DNA of 64,000 nt. Source: Planctomycetota bacterium. GTDB lineage: Bacteria > Planctomycetota > UBA1135 > UBA2386. Of this stretch, positions 32,322-40,112 are shown piece after piece. Position 1 is the first letter of the stretch. Every line of letters starts with the position of its first letter. Position numbers and translations under genes: made by a program. The stretch spans positions 1-64,000 of the forward strand of contig JADLHO010000170.1 in the NCBI GenBank assembly GCA_020848735.1, written 5' to 3'. A model generated the notes under the pieces. That model was not told where the DNA came from. It did not search any database and saw only the letters and a program-made list of their open reading frames with translations.

Positions 32322-34580
32322 TCAGCCGATGAAGGCCGCGAACACGAGACGCACCTGCGTCTGCAGCAGCGTGCGGAGGGCGACGTAGAGGCCGGGCCGA
32401 CGATCGGGCTCGGCGACCCAGACGTTGTCGCCGAGTTCGGCATCGAGGACGTGCGTGCCGACGAGTCCATCGTCGGCCTCGATCGCCCCGCCGTCGCCGC
32501 CCGTCCCGGTCGGCGGATCGATCCAGACCTCGAGCAGGCGGCCGAGCGGACCGGTCTCGTCGCGGGCGCCGAAGCGGAACGACCACCAGAGCGCGGGATC
32601 CTCGCGCTCGATGCTCCGCCAGAGCGGTGCGTCGCGCCCCTCGAAGCGGAAGCGGATGCGGACGTCCTCCCGCAGCGTGCCGTCGCTCCGCACCGTCACC
32701 ACCCGGTCCTCGCCGCGCCCATCGGCGGGCGACACCGAGTGCACCGCGTAGTCGAGCACCGCCCCGGCCTCGGTCGCCTTGCGGAAGAAGCTCGCGGCGT
32801 CCTCGCCGCAGTCGCGCGCCAGCGCCGCCACGAAGTCGGCGCCCGTGGGGTGCGCGAAGCGCGTCTCGGCGTGGAAGCGCCGCAGGAAGGCCCAGAAGCG
32901 CTCCCGACCGACCATGCGTTCGAGCTGCCGCAGCAGCGTCGCCGGCCGCTCGTAGGCGTTCACGTGGTAGCCCTCGCGCGAATGCATCCGCCAGCCGGCG
33001 TCGGTCATCGCGTCGGGGTTCGCCAGCGCGACGAAGCGCGCGCGATCCGCCCACTCGGGGTGAGCCGCGACCTCGCGGAAGCCGCTGAGGGAGGGTTGCT
33101 CGAAGAGGAGCGTCAGCAGCGGCGAACGCGGGATGAGGGTCCCGTCGAAGTGATTCGCCGCCGCCCACGCGCGGACCGGTTCCGGTGCGAAGCGGGCGAA
33201 CGGGAGCACGCCGTAGTCCTGCAGAGGCGCGGCCGGCAGGGTCCGCGCCTGCACCGCCGCCACCTGCAGCGGGCCGTAGGCGGTCGTGCGCACGGGCCGA
33301 CGCGTCTCGCCGTAGGCCAACACCTGCGCGCGGCTCTCGGCGAAGGAATTGATGCCCTCATCGAGCCAGGGCTCACGCACCTCGTCGTTCGCGCTCAACG
33401 CGTACCAGTACTGATGCCCGAACTCGTGGATCGTCACGCTCTCGGGGCTCGCGCGGCGCGGATGCAGGACGAGCTCGGTGCCACAGGTGATCAGCATGGG
33501 GTACTCCATGCCGCCGCCGAGGCTCCTGCCGAGCGCGTCGCTGCCGGGATCGACGAGGGTCAACGTGTCGAAGGGCCAGGGCCCGAAGCGCAGGCCGTAG
33601 AACTCGATCGCGGTGCGCGCGGCATCGAAGTGGCGGCGCACCTGCTCCTCGCTCGCGTGCTCCGGTTGCAGGAGCAGGCGCAGCTCGAGCTTCGGGAGTC
33701 CGAAGCTCGCCGGATCCGCGCCGAGGTGGCGGGCGATCGCGGGCGCCAGTCCGCTCGGGTCGTCGACCGCACGCCGCCCCTCGAAGGTCTCCCGGCGCTC
33801 GATGAAGTCCGGGTCCGCGACCCACGCGAAGTCATGGACGTCCGCCGCGGTGAAACGCAGAACGCGCCGGCCGAGTTCGGTCTGGTCCTGCACGGGGCGA
33901 CCGCCGGTCGCGCCGACGACGAAGCCCGCGGGCACGTCGAGGGTCACGTCGAAGCTCGCGAAGTCGGCGAAGAACTCGGTGTGCGCGTGGAACTGGTGGC
34001 AGTTCCAACGCGCTGCGCCGTCGACGGACTCGAGCACGCCGGGCTTCGGGAACCAGTGCATGCAGAAGAAGCCGTCGTCGGGCAACCAACCGGCGCGGCG
34101 GTAGGCCTTCGGTGCGCGCGCGACGAAGCGGGTCTCGAGGACCAGCGACGCGCCGCCGGGCAGCGGCTGGGGGAGCGGCACGCGCAGCACGGTGAGGTCG
34201 GCGGCGTTGCCGTCGTCGGGTTGCACGAACTCCGCGCTCAGGGGGCTGCGCTGGGTGCCGTCGACCAGCTCGAGTCCGGTGAGATCGATGCCGCCGTACT
34301 CGTCGTCGCGCCAGAGGGCTCGGAACTCGGGACCGGCCTCGCGCATGAAGCTCGTGTCCGGCCCGCGGAACGCATTCCAGTAGAGATGGAGACGGAGCTC
34401 GTCGACGGCGTGCGGCGTGACGTTGCGCCACAGGATGCGCTGGCTGCCCTCGATGCGACGCGCGTCGGCGTCGAGCCGCGCGCTCATCGTGTACTCGACC
34501 ACGCGCGGACTGACCGCGGGGAACTGCTGGGTGCTCGCGAGCCCGCTCAGGATCGCGATGCTGGCGAGGGCTCGGCGCAT
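32322..34580 (-). CDS. Exported M1-family (gluzincin) metallopeptidase
   Basis: A 752-residue protein with a short signal peptide (MRRALASIAILSGLAST). The N-terminal beta domain and catalytic domain follow the M1 aminopeptidase order. The zinc site HEFGH is at 385-389 (VTIHEFGHQYWYAL) with the third ligand Glu408 in LDEGINSFAE, exactly 18 residues later. The exopeptidase signature is GGGMEYPMLI, where classical M1 enzymes have GAMEN, so cleavage specificity may differ. The C-terminal 200 residues are helical then beta-rich. It is probably a periplasmic or outer-surface peptidase. A TACACT -10-like element lies 15 bases before the ATG. Confidence 0.9.
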   Translation of the reverse strand: MRRALASIAILSGLASTQQFPAVSPRVVEYTMSARLDADARRIEGSQRILWRNVTPHAVDELRLHLYWNAFRGPDTSFMREAGPEFRALWRDDEYGGIDLTGLELVDGTQRSPLSAEFVQPDDGNAADLTVLRVPLPQPLPGGASLVLETRFVARAPKAYRRAGWLPDDGFFCMHWFPKPGVLESVDGAARWNCHQFHAHTEFFADFASFDVTLDVPAGFVVGATGGRPVQDQTELGRRVLRFTAADVHDFAWVADPDFIERRETFEGRRAVDDPSGLAPAIARHLGADPASFGLPKLELRLLLQPEHASEEQVRRHFDAARTAIEFYGLRFGPWPFDTLTLVDPGSDALGRSLGGGMEYPMLITCGTELVLHPRRASPESVTIHEFGHQYWYALSANDEVREPWLDEGINSFAESRAQVLAYGETRRPVRTTAYGPLQVAAVQARTLPAAPLQDYGVLPFARFAPEPVRAWAAANHFDGTLIPRSPLLTLLFEQPSLSGFREVAAHPEWADRARFVALANPDAMTDAGWRMHSREGYHVNAYERPATLLRQLERMVGRERFWAFLRRFHAETRFAHPTGADFVAALARDCGEDAASFFRKATEAGAVLDYAVHSVSPADGRGEDRVVTVRSDGTLREDVRIRFRFEGRDAPLWRSIEREDPALWWSFRFGARDETGPLGRLLEVWIDPPTGTGGDGGAIEADDGLVGTHVLDAELGDNVWVAEPDRRPGLYVALRTLLQTQVRLVFAAFIG

Positions 34581-34595
34581 CGGAGGGCGGCGCGC

Positions 34596-34601
34596 AGTGT
34601 A
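34596..34601 (-). promoter_or_regulatory. -10-like TACACT before the M1 peptidase gene
   Basis: TACACT on the minus strand ends 15 bases before the ATG at 34580, in the 50-base gap after the HTH gene. No -35 hexamer is recognised. Confidence 0.3.
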
Positions 34602-34630
34602 GGCGGCGGGCGCGAGCGCGGGCTGCGGTC

Positions 34631-35053
34631 TCAACCGCGGTGGCCGGCGGCCGCCGCCTGCACCTCGGCGCGACGGCGTGCGGCGGTCGCACAGGCGCCG
34701 TAGGCCTTGAGCCGGTTGTAGAGGGTCTTGGTGTCGATCCCGAGCAGCTTCGCGGCGCGCGTCTTGTTGCCGCCGGTCGACGCGAGCACCCGGAGGATGT
34801 GGCGCTTCTCGATCTCGGCGAGCGGCGTGCGGAGCAGTTCGCCTTGCGGATCCGATTCGGCGGCGAGGCGCCTCAGCGTGCTCGAGTCCTCCACGAGGAC
34901 GAAGTCGAAGTTGCTGCCCTCGAGTCGGCCGCGCAGGTCGTCGATCGTCTCGCAGGTCGAGACCAGACATCCCCAGTCACTGGTTCGGGAGACGAGGGAC
35001 GCTGACCTGGGATCGCGGGGGGAGAAGACGAGAAGGCGCTTGCCGATGGACAT
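34631..35053 (-). CDS. Fis-type helix-turn-helix regulator with degenerate receiver-like N-terminus
   Basis: A 140-residue protein. Residues 1-65 (KRLLVFSPRDPRSASLVSRT, later FDFVLVEDSSTLRRL) have the strand/helix rhythm of a receiver domain but only about half its length and no clear phospho-acceptor Asp with its Lys partner. Residues about 80-125 are a Fis/NtrC-type HTH (LAEIEKRHILRVLASTGGN, then KTRAAKLLGIDTKTLYNRLK). NtrC-class proteins use this domain for DNA binding, but the AAA+ sigma-54 activation domain is absent, so this is a small DNA-binding regulator. AGGAG (35064-35060) is a good Shine-Dalgarno sequence. A 14-bp palindrome lies upstream. Confidence 0.78.
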   Translation of the reverse strand: MSIGKRLLVFSPRDPRSASLVSRTSDWGCLVSTCETIDDLRGRLEGSNFDFVLVEDSSTLRRLAAESDPQGELLRTPLAEIEKRHILRVLASTGGNKTRAAKLLGIDTKTLYNRLKAYGACATAARRRAEVQAAAAGHRG

Positions 35054-35183
35054 CGGAATCTCCTGAGCTGTCGATGGAGGGCGACGGGGGCCAGTCGCCG
35101 GCCGCGCGGTCGAGGGGTCGAGCGTGTCGTGGACCGCAGGGTGCGCGGACTACGAACGAGACGATCGAGGACCTGGAACTAGT

Positions 35184-35197
35184 CGGAAATATTTCCG
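35184..35197. promoter_or_regulatory. AT-rich 14-bp palindrome, candidate operator
   Basis: CGGAAATATTTCCG is a perfect inverted repeat and one of the most AT-rich short stretches in this region. It lies about 130 bases before the start of the Fis-type regulator gene and after the lipoprotein stop, where a promoter is expected. Autoregulation by the downstream HTH protein is an inference. Confidence 0.45.
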
Positions 35198-35317
35198 GGC
35201 CGGACCGCCTCGCGCGCGCATGACGCCACGGCCGCGCACGCCGTCGACCGCGGAGGAGCCGGCCTCGCGGAGCGCTCGACGGCGGGGGCGAGCACCGCAC
35301 AAGTCGCGGCACGAACG

Positions 35318-36244
35318 CTACTTGGAGACCGTGCCCCCCGCATTGGGGGGCACGCTTCGACTCGGGATCGACAGCCAGCCGCTGTGGAGTTCGAGACGGA
35401 CGCTCGGCCCCCCGCGCCCGACGCGACCTCGACAGCGGTGGCCCTCGCCCTCGGCGAGGACCGGCAGGCCGAAGCCATTGCGGATGCCCAGCTTGCCCAC
35501 GGCGCTCTTCGTGACGGCCGCGTCGAGCTCGAAGTCGCCGTCCGCGGGCAGATCGATCTGCAACGATGGACCGTTGGTCCGGAGCTGCACGCCTTCCGCG
35601 GCGAGTTCGTCGACGCGCGCCACGATCGCGCCGCCGCTGAGGGTCGGGCGCTCCGGGTCACCCGACTGCGCGACGAGCGCCCCGCGGTGACCGACGACGA
35701 AGACCTTCCCGTCGAGAGTCGCGATGTCGGCGGAGGCCTGCGTGTCGCGCACGACCAGCTCGCCGAGGCCGGTCCGCAGCTTCACGGGAGCCTTGCGCGA
35801 GCGCGCCTCCAGCGTGCCCCGCTGCGTCGCGACGTCGATCGCCAACCCGGCCGGCAGGGACAGATACGCGCGGAAGATGATCGCCGACCGGGCGGGGTCG
35901 ACGCCCGCGGGCGCACTCGGGGTCGCGAACTCGTAGACGCCGGGCTCCTCGGTCGGCCGGAGTTCCGGGACGAAGCGGATCGCGGCAAGGGCCTCGAAGT
36001 CGTCGGGATCCGCGGCGCTCCGGCGGAGGCGGCCCTCGATGCGGAGCGACCGCTCGCCCTCGTGGGTCCCCACCGTGATGTCGCCGAGCGCCACACGGAC
36101 GCGGAGGGCCGTCATCGCCTCGGGCAGCTCGAGGCTGGTGGTGACGTCCGTGTCGAGCGAGTCGACGCCGCAGCCCGCAGCGCCGGCGAGCGACGCGATG
36201 GCGAGCCAGCGAACGCGGCGAGGGACGGACGACCGGTGGCGCAT
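35318..36244 (-). CDS. Lipoprotein with adhesin-like beta-solenoid domain (DUF4097-like)
   Basis: A 308-residue lipoprotein: signal peptide with lipobox LAGAAGC, so Cys25 would be lipidated. The mature part repeats short alternating strands (LRVRVALGDITVGTHEGE, LRTGLGELVVRDTQASADIA, VQLRTNGPSLQIDLPADGDF) resembling DUF4097 putative-adhesin repeats, which form beta-solenoids. It is probably anchored in the outer or inner membrane facing the periplasm. It is transcribed divergently from the Cys-repeat protein/ECF/anti-sigma genes and may belong to the same envelope function. TAGGAT lies eight bases before its ATG. Confidence 0.78.
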   Translation of the reverse strand: MRHRSSVPRRVRWLAIASLAGAAGCGVDSLDTDVTTSLELPEAMTALRVRVALGDITVGTHEGERSLRIEGRLRRSAADPDDFEALAAIRFVPELRPTEEPGVYEFATPSAPAGVDPARSAIIFRAYLSLPAGLAIDVATQRGTLEARSRKAPVKLRTGLGELVVRDTQASADIATLDGKVFVVGHRGALVAQSGDPERPTLSGGAIVARVDELAAEGVQLRTNGPSLQIDLPADGDFELDAAVTKSAVGKLGIRNGFGLPVLAEGEGHRCRGRVGRGGPSVRLELHSGWLSIPSRSVPPNAGGTVSK

Positions 36245-36252
36245 GGCCGGGC

Positions 36253-36258
36253 ATCCTA
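36253..36258 (-). promoter_or_regulatory. -10-like TAGGAT before the lipoprotein gene
   Basis: TAGGAT on the minus strand ends eight bases before the ATG at 36244, again predicting a leaderless or near-leaderless transcript. No -35 is clear. Confidence 0.35.
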
Positions 36259-36489
36259 GCCCGGGTCATGGCCCCCGCCGCCCGCGCCTCGGTTCCAGCC
36301 ACGGCATCGTCCGGACCGAAGCCAGGCTGCGACGCGGCCGCGGGTACCGGGACGAGCTCCCTGGTCGCGACCGGAGTTCGCCCGCGAGCGGCGCGTTGGG
36401 CGCCCCTCGGACCGGTACCGTGGAGCTCGGGCTCGCGGCCGGACACCCGTCGCCGACGCGACCCCGATCGAAACACGAGGAACCACACG

Positions 36490-37584
36490 ATGAAGACCAT
36501 GCTGCCCTTCGCCGCCGGACTCTGCCTTGCCGTCGCGGCCCCGCTCGCCCGCGCCCAGGAGAAGCCGGGTATCGACCCCAGCCTGAGCCAGGAGATCCGG
36601 AAGATCGTGCGTGAGGAGCTCCGCCGCGCGATGAGCGAGATGCACGGGCAGCCGGCCGCGGTGGCCGAGGCGGTCGAGGAAGCCGTGCCGGTGCAGGGGC
36701 ACCGCATCGTGATGCGCAAGGGCCAGCAGATCGACGTCGCGAACCCGCGGGTCCGCGTGCTCGTCCAGGGCGGCGACGATGCGGAAGGCGGTGGACACGG
36801 CAACGGCACCGGCCACCACGTCGTCGTGCGGGGCCAGAAGCTCGAGGTCGCCGGCGATGCGCCGGCGAAGTCGCCCCGCGTCTTCCACCTCCATGACGGC
36901 AAGTTGGTCGAGGTCGAGGGCGGCCACGGCGCGATGTTCGTCGTTCCGGGCCACGCGACCGTGGAAGGCAAGCCGCTGCCGAAGGCCATCGAGGTCCGCC
37001 GCGCGGGCACCAAGGCCCAGGCGGGCGCCAAGAAGTCGAAGGGCACGGTCGTCGCTCTCGACGACGTGACCGAGGGCCAGCCGATCGCGGTCGAAGTCGA
37101 GGGCATCCTCGCCGAGGTGCGGGAGCAGCTCGACGAGATCGAGACCGTCGAGCTCGAGAACATCGCCGAGCAGATCAAGTCGATCGAGGGCGAGCTCGAG
37201 GGCGTCAAGATCGAGTTGCCCAAGATCGACACGACCGAGCTGCGCGGCAAGCTGCTCGAGGTGATCCACGGCCAGGAGGGCGCGCCGAAGGCGATGATCC
37301 TCCGCACGAAGAAGACCAGCGCCGAGGCGAAGGACTGCGAAGGCTGCACGGAGACCTGCACCGAGGCATGCACCGAGGCGTGCACCGAGGCGTGCACCGA
37401 GGCGTGCACCGAGGCGTGCACCGAGGCGAAGGCCGCCACGGAGTGCTGTGAGGAGAAGGCCGCGACCGAGTGCTGCGAGGGCGCCAAGGCCATCGAAGTG
37501 AAGACCAAGGCCGCGCCGACGCAGACGATCTTCGTGGCGCCGAAGGCCACCGCGAAGCCGAAGGCCGCCGGCAAGATCATGTGA
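36490..37584 (+). CDS. Exported coiled-coil protein with Cys-Thr-Glu-Ala repeats
   Basis: A 364-residue exported protein with signal peptide MKTMLPFAAGLCLAVAAPLA. A helical segment (IRKIVREELRRAMSEM) is followed by a Val/His-rich region with GHRIVMRKGQQIDV and HGAMFVVPGHATVEGK, and a long acidic coiled coil (about residues 205-255). Residues 283-329 contain 12 cysteines: CTET, then six perfect CTEA units, then two ECC pairs. Such regular cysteines in an exported protein suggest metal binding or disulfide cross-linking (inference). The C-terminus is Lys/Ala-rich. GAGGAA (36478-36483) is a Shine-Dalgarno sequence. An ECF sigma gene follows after 51 bases. Confidence 0.78.
   Translation: MKTMLPFAAGLCLAVAAPLARAQEKPGIDPSLSQEIRKIVREELRRAMSEMHGQPAAVAEAVEEAVPVQGHRIVMRKGQQIDVANPRVRVLVQGGDDAEGGGHGNGTGHHVVVRGQKLEVAGDAPAKSPRVFHLHDGKLVEVEGGHGAMFVVPGHATVEGKPLPKAIEVRRAGTKAQAGAKKSKGTVVALDDVTEGQPIAVEVEGILAEVREQLDEIETVELENIAEQIKSIEGELEGVKIELPKIDTTELRGKLLEVIHGQEGAPKAMILRTKKTSAEAKDCEGCTETCTEACTEACTEACTEACTEACTEAKAATECCEEKAATECCEGAKAIEVKTKAAPTQTIFVAPKATAKPKAAGKIM
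37345..37428 (+). repeat. Seven 12-bp tandem units encoding CTEA
   Basis: Seven in-frame 12-base units of the type TGCACCGAGGCG. Unit 1 is divergent (encodes CTET), unit 2 differs in its last base, and units 3-7 are identical. DNA identity beyond what the protein needs suggests recent slippage expansion and a copy number likely to vary between strains. Confidence 0.95.
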
Positions 37585-37635
37585 TGGGTGCGGCCGGGAG
37601 GCCGCACCGACTTGAGGTCCGAGTCCACCCCTGCC

Positions 37636-38193
37636 ATGCGAAACCAATCCGTGACGGCACCCGATCCGCTCGCGCTGGTTGCATTCAATCGCGCTGTCGC
37701 AGAGCACTCGGACGGCCTGAAGACCTTCGCCACGCGCATGCTCGGCGACTCGCTCGCCGCCGAGGACGTCGCACAGGACGCGTTCCTCGCGCTCTATCGG
37801 CATCTCGAGCAGATCCCGACGCCGGCCTTCAGGCCCTGGCTCTACCGGGTTGCCCGCAACCTCTGCCTCGATCAGCTCCGACGCCGCCGCTTCAAGCTGC
37901 GGCTCTTCCGCGACCTCGAGAAGGACGACGACAACCCGATGGTTCCCGTCGACCCCAGCGGCGGGACCCCCGACCAGATCGCCGAGGCCCGCGAGTCGCA
38001 GCAGCAGATCGAGGCGGCGATCGAGAAGATCCCCCCCCGTTTCCGCGAGGTGTTCCTGCTCTGTGAGCTGCAGGGCCTCAGCTACGAGGACGCCTCGGCG
38101 ATCCTCGGTTGTCCCGTGAAGACCATTTCGACTCGCCTCTTCCGAGCCCGACAGCGTTTCCGCGCCGCATTGGGCGACGCGGTGAAGGTGTGA
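37636..38193 (+). CDS. ECF-type RNA polymerase sigma factor
   Basis: A 185-residue ECF sigma factor of standard length. Region 2 has FATRMLGDSLAAEDVAQDAF and LYRHLEQIPTPAFRPWLYRV, then ARNLCLDQLRRRR; region 4 has IPPRFREVFLLCELQGLSYE and the HTH DASAILGCPVKTISTRLFRA, then RQRFR. The ATG at 37636 gives a normal N-terminus; a GTG at 37588 would add 16 unlikely residues. A membrane anti-sigma candidate follows five bases after the stop, and a Cys-repeat exported protein precedes it, so this is a conventional ECF/anti-sigma system, unlike the two kinase-linked ECFs in the window. Confidence 0.9.
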   Translation: MRNQSVTAPDPLALVAFNRAVAEHSDGLKTFATRMLGDSLAAEDVAQDAFLALYRHLEQIPTPAFRPWLYRVARNLCLDQLRRRRFKLRLFRDLEKDDDNPMVPVDPSGGTPDQIAEARESQQQIEAAIEKIPPRFREVFLLCELQGLSYEDASAILGCPVKTISTRLFRARQRFRAALGDAVKV

Positions 38194-38198
38194 ACCCC

Positions 38199-39395
38199 AT
38201 GGATCGCAAGCGACTCGAACAGGAGCTCTCGCTCCACCTCGACGGACGCCTGCCGAGCGGGCGACGCGAGCGTCTCCTGGACACGCTCGACGACGACGCC
38301 GACGCGGCGCGTCTGCTCGCCGAAATGGAGCACGCCCAGGTACTCGCGCGCTCCTTGCCGAACTCCACGGTCGGCGCCGGATTCACCGAAGACCTCTGGC
38401 AGCGGATCCGCTCCGGCGAAGGGACTCCCGACGCCGTCTTCCGCGAGCCGCTGCCCTGGATCGTCAAGGCGCGCTACGTGCTCACCGGTGCCGCCGCCGC
38501 GGCGATCATGCTCGTCGCCGCGAGTCTCGCGGCCGACGCGTTCCGCGAGCCCGCGGACGTCGATCCCGCACCGCAGGACACTCAGGTCGCGCGCGTCGAA
38601 GCGCCGGTCTCCGACCAGGCCGGAAACGCGCCGATCGCACGGACCGAGGCGGTCGACGTCGCGGACGAGAAGGACCTCGCCTCCCCGCCCGGTCTCTACC
38701 CGATCTCCGCGTTCTCGGTCGCCCAGGCCGGCCAGGACGCCTGTCTCCAGGCCGTGCGTGATCTCAAGCACCGCGCGCCGGGAGTCGCGGAACGACTGGG
38801 CCGCGATGAGTTGCGCAACGTGGTCGTCGACATCGAACCGGTGGTCGAGCGCGCGCGCGGCTCCACGCGCGTGATCCGCTGGCTGCAGGACGAGCGCATG
38901 ATCCAGCTGCCGTCCGACTTCGACGTGGCGCTCACCTTGACCGAGCGCATCATCGGGCGCATCGCGCGCGCGCATGCGGAGAACGACTCGGTGCAGTTCC
39001 GCGTCGCGGTCGACGACATCCAGCAGCTCGACGTCGAACCCCTGCACCGCAACTTCGACGTCGTCTGCTGCAGCGACACGAGTGAATTCCTCGAGCGCCT
39101 GAAGAACGAGTTCGTCCGCGACCCCGACATGCGACGGACGATCCGCGTCCGCGTGATGGGGGGCACGACCCTGCGCGAGGGCTTTGCGCTCTTCGGCGAC
39201 CCGCTCGAGCCGATGGCCCCCTTCGGCCTGATCGAACTCGGCCCGCAGGGATCGCTGCGCATCGAGGCGATGACCCTCGAGCACGGCGGCGGACAGCGTC
39301 TCCACGTGATCCGCTCCACCGAGGGCAGCCCGCTCGACTCGACGCTACCGCGGCGGCTCGAACCGCGCGCGACGAAGGGCCAGCGCGGCAACTGA
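38199..39395 (+). CDS. Single-pass membrane protein, anti-sigma factor candidate
   Basis: A 398-residue protein. The cytoplasmic N-terminus (DRKRLEQELSLHLDGRLPSG, then RRERLLDTLDDDADAARLLAEM) has the 'L..yLDGeL...' layout of anti-sigma domains but lacks the zinc-binding HxxxCxxC. A membrane helix lies at about residues 100-122 (VLTGAAAAAIMLVAASLAAD). The large outer part of about 270 residues (VERLGRDELRNVVVDIEPVV, ALTLTERIIGRIARAHAEND) is not recognised and may be the sensor. The ATG at 38199 is five bases after the sigma stop; a GTG at 38190 overlapping that stop is an alternative start. Confidence 0.75.
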   Translation: MDRKRLEQELSLHLDGRLPSGRRERLLDTLDDDADAARLLAEMEHAQVLARSLPNSTVGAGFTEDLWQRIRSGEGTPDAVFREPLPWIVKARYVLTGAAAAAIMLVAASLAADAFREPADVDPAPQDTQVARVEAPVSDQAGNAPIARTEAVDVADEKDLASPPGLYPISAFSVAQAGQDACLQAVRDLKHRAPGVAERLGRDELRNVVVDIEPVVERARGSTRVIRWLQDERMIQLPSDFDVALTLTERIIGRIARAHAENDSVQFRVAVDDIQQLDVEPLHRNFDVVCCSDTSEFLERLKNEFVRDPDMRRTIRVRVMGGTTLREGFALFGDPLEPMAPFGLIELGPQGSLRIEAMTLEHGGGQRLHVIRSTEGSPLDSTLPRRLEPRATKGQRGN

Positions 39396-39401
39396 CGCCC
39401 G

Positions 39402-40112
39402 TCAATCGCGCGGCAAGCGGCGCATCGCGCGCTGCGGCTGCGCGAGCGGCCATGCCAGCAGCATGCCGGCGATGAAGCCGCCGGCGTGAGCCCACCACGC
39501 GACGCCGCCGGCTCCGTCCGGGCCCAGCGATCCCTGCAGGATCTGGATCCCGAACCAGATGCCGAGGAAGACGAACGCGGGCCAGACCGCGGTCAGGAAG
39601 ATCCAGCCGAGCGGGATCAGGGTGAGCACGTGCGCACGCGGGAACAGCACCACGTAGGCGCCGAGCACGCCGCTCACCGCGCCGGAGGCGCCGATCATCG
39701 GCTGGCCGTAGGCCGGATCGGCCAGGATCTGCGAGGCGAGCGCGGCGGCACCCGACGCGAAGTACAGGACGAGGTAGCGGAATCGGCCGAGCCGATCCTC
39801 GACGTTGTCGCCGAAGACCCAGACGAACCACATGTTGCCGAGGATGTGCAGCCAGCCGCCGTGCAACCACATGTGCGTCAGCGCGCGCAGCACGCGACGA
39901 CCATCGTCGTCGACCGGCGGGATCAGACCATCGGGCGCGCGGATCACCGACGGCTCGGCGCCGCTGTAATGGAAGGCGACGGCGCCGTAGCGCGTGACGG
40001 CGTCCTCGAGCTGGCCCGACGTCAGGATGAAGATCAGCGCATTGACCGCGATGATCGCGACCGACACGACCGGGAATCGCTGCGTCGGATTGATGTCGCG
40101 GAGCGGGATCAT
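39402..40112 (-). CDS. Rhomboid-family intramembrane serine protease
   Basis: A 236-residue membrane protein with six or so helices. The rhomboid core is intact: HGGWLHILGNMWFVWVFG (loop 1 and helix 2), the nucleophile Ser143 in IGASGAVSGVLGAY, and the partner His209 in WWAHAGGFIAGMLL. Rhomboids cleave within transmembrane helices of substrate proteins; the substrate here is unknown. Its ATG overlaps the stop of the large hydrolase gene by four bases, and its stop is six bases from the convergent anti-sigma candidate. Confidence 0.92.
   Translation of the reverse strand: MIPLRDINPTQRFPVVSVAIIAVNALIFILTSGQLEDAVTRYGAVAFHYSGAEPSVIRAPDGLIPPVDDDGRRVLRALTHMWLHGGWLHILGNMWFVWVFGDNVEDRLGRFRYLVLYFASGAAALASQILADPAYGQPMIGASGAVSGVLGAYVVLFPRAHVLTLIPLGWIFLTAVWPAFVFLGIWFGIQILQGSLGPDGAGGVAWWAHAGGFIAGMLLAWPLAQPQRAMRRLPRD

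Noticed and set aside
37345-37428. 12-bp repeats as a CRISPR-like or regulatory array
   Set aside because: There are no spacers; the units are contiguous, in frame and encode CTEA inside a protein gene.
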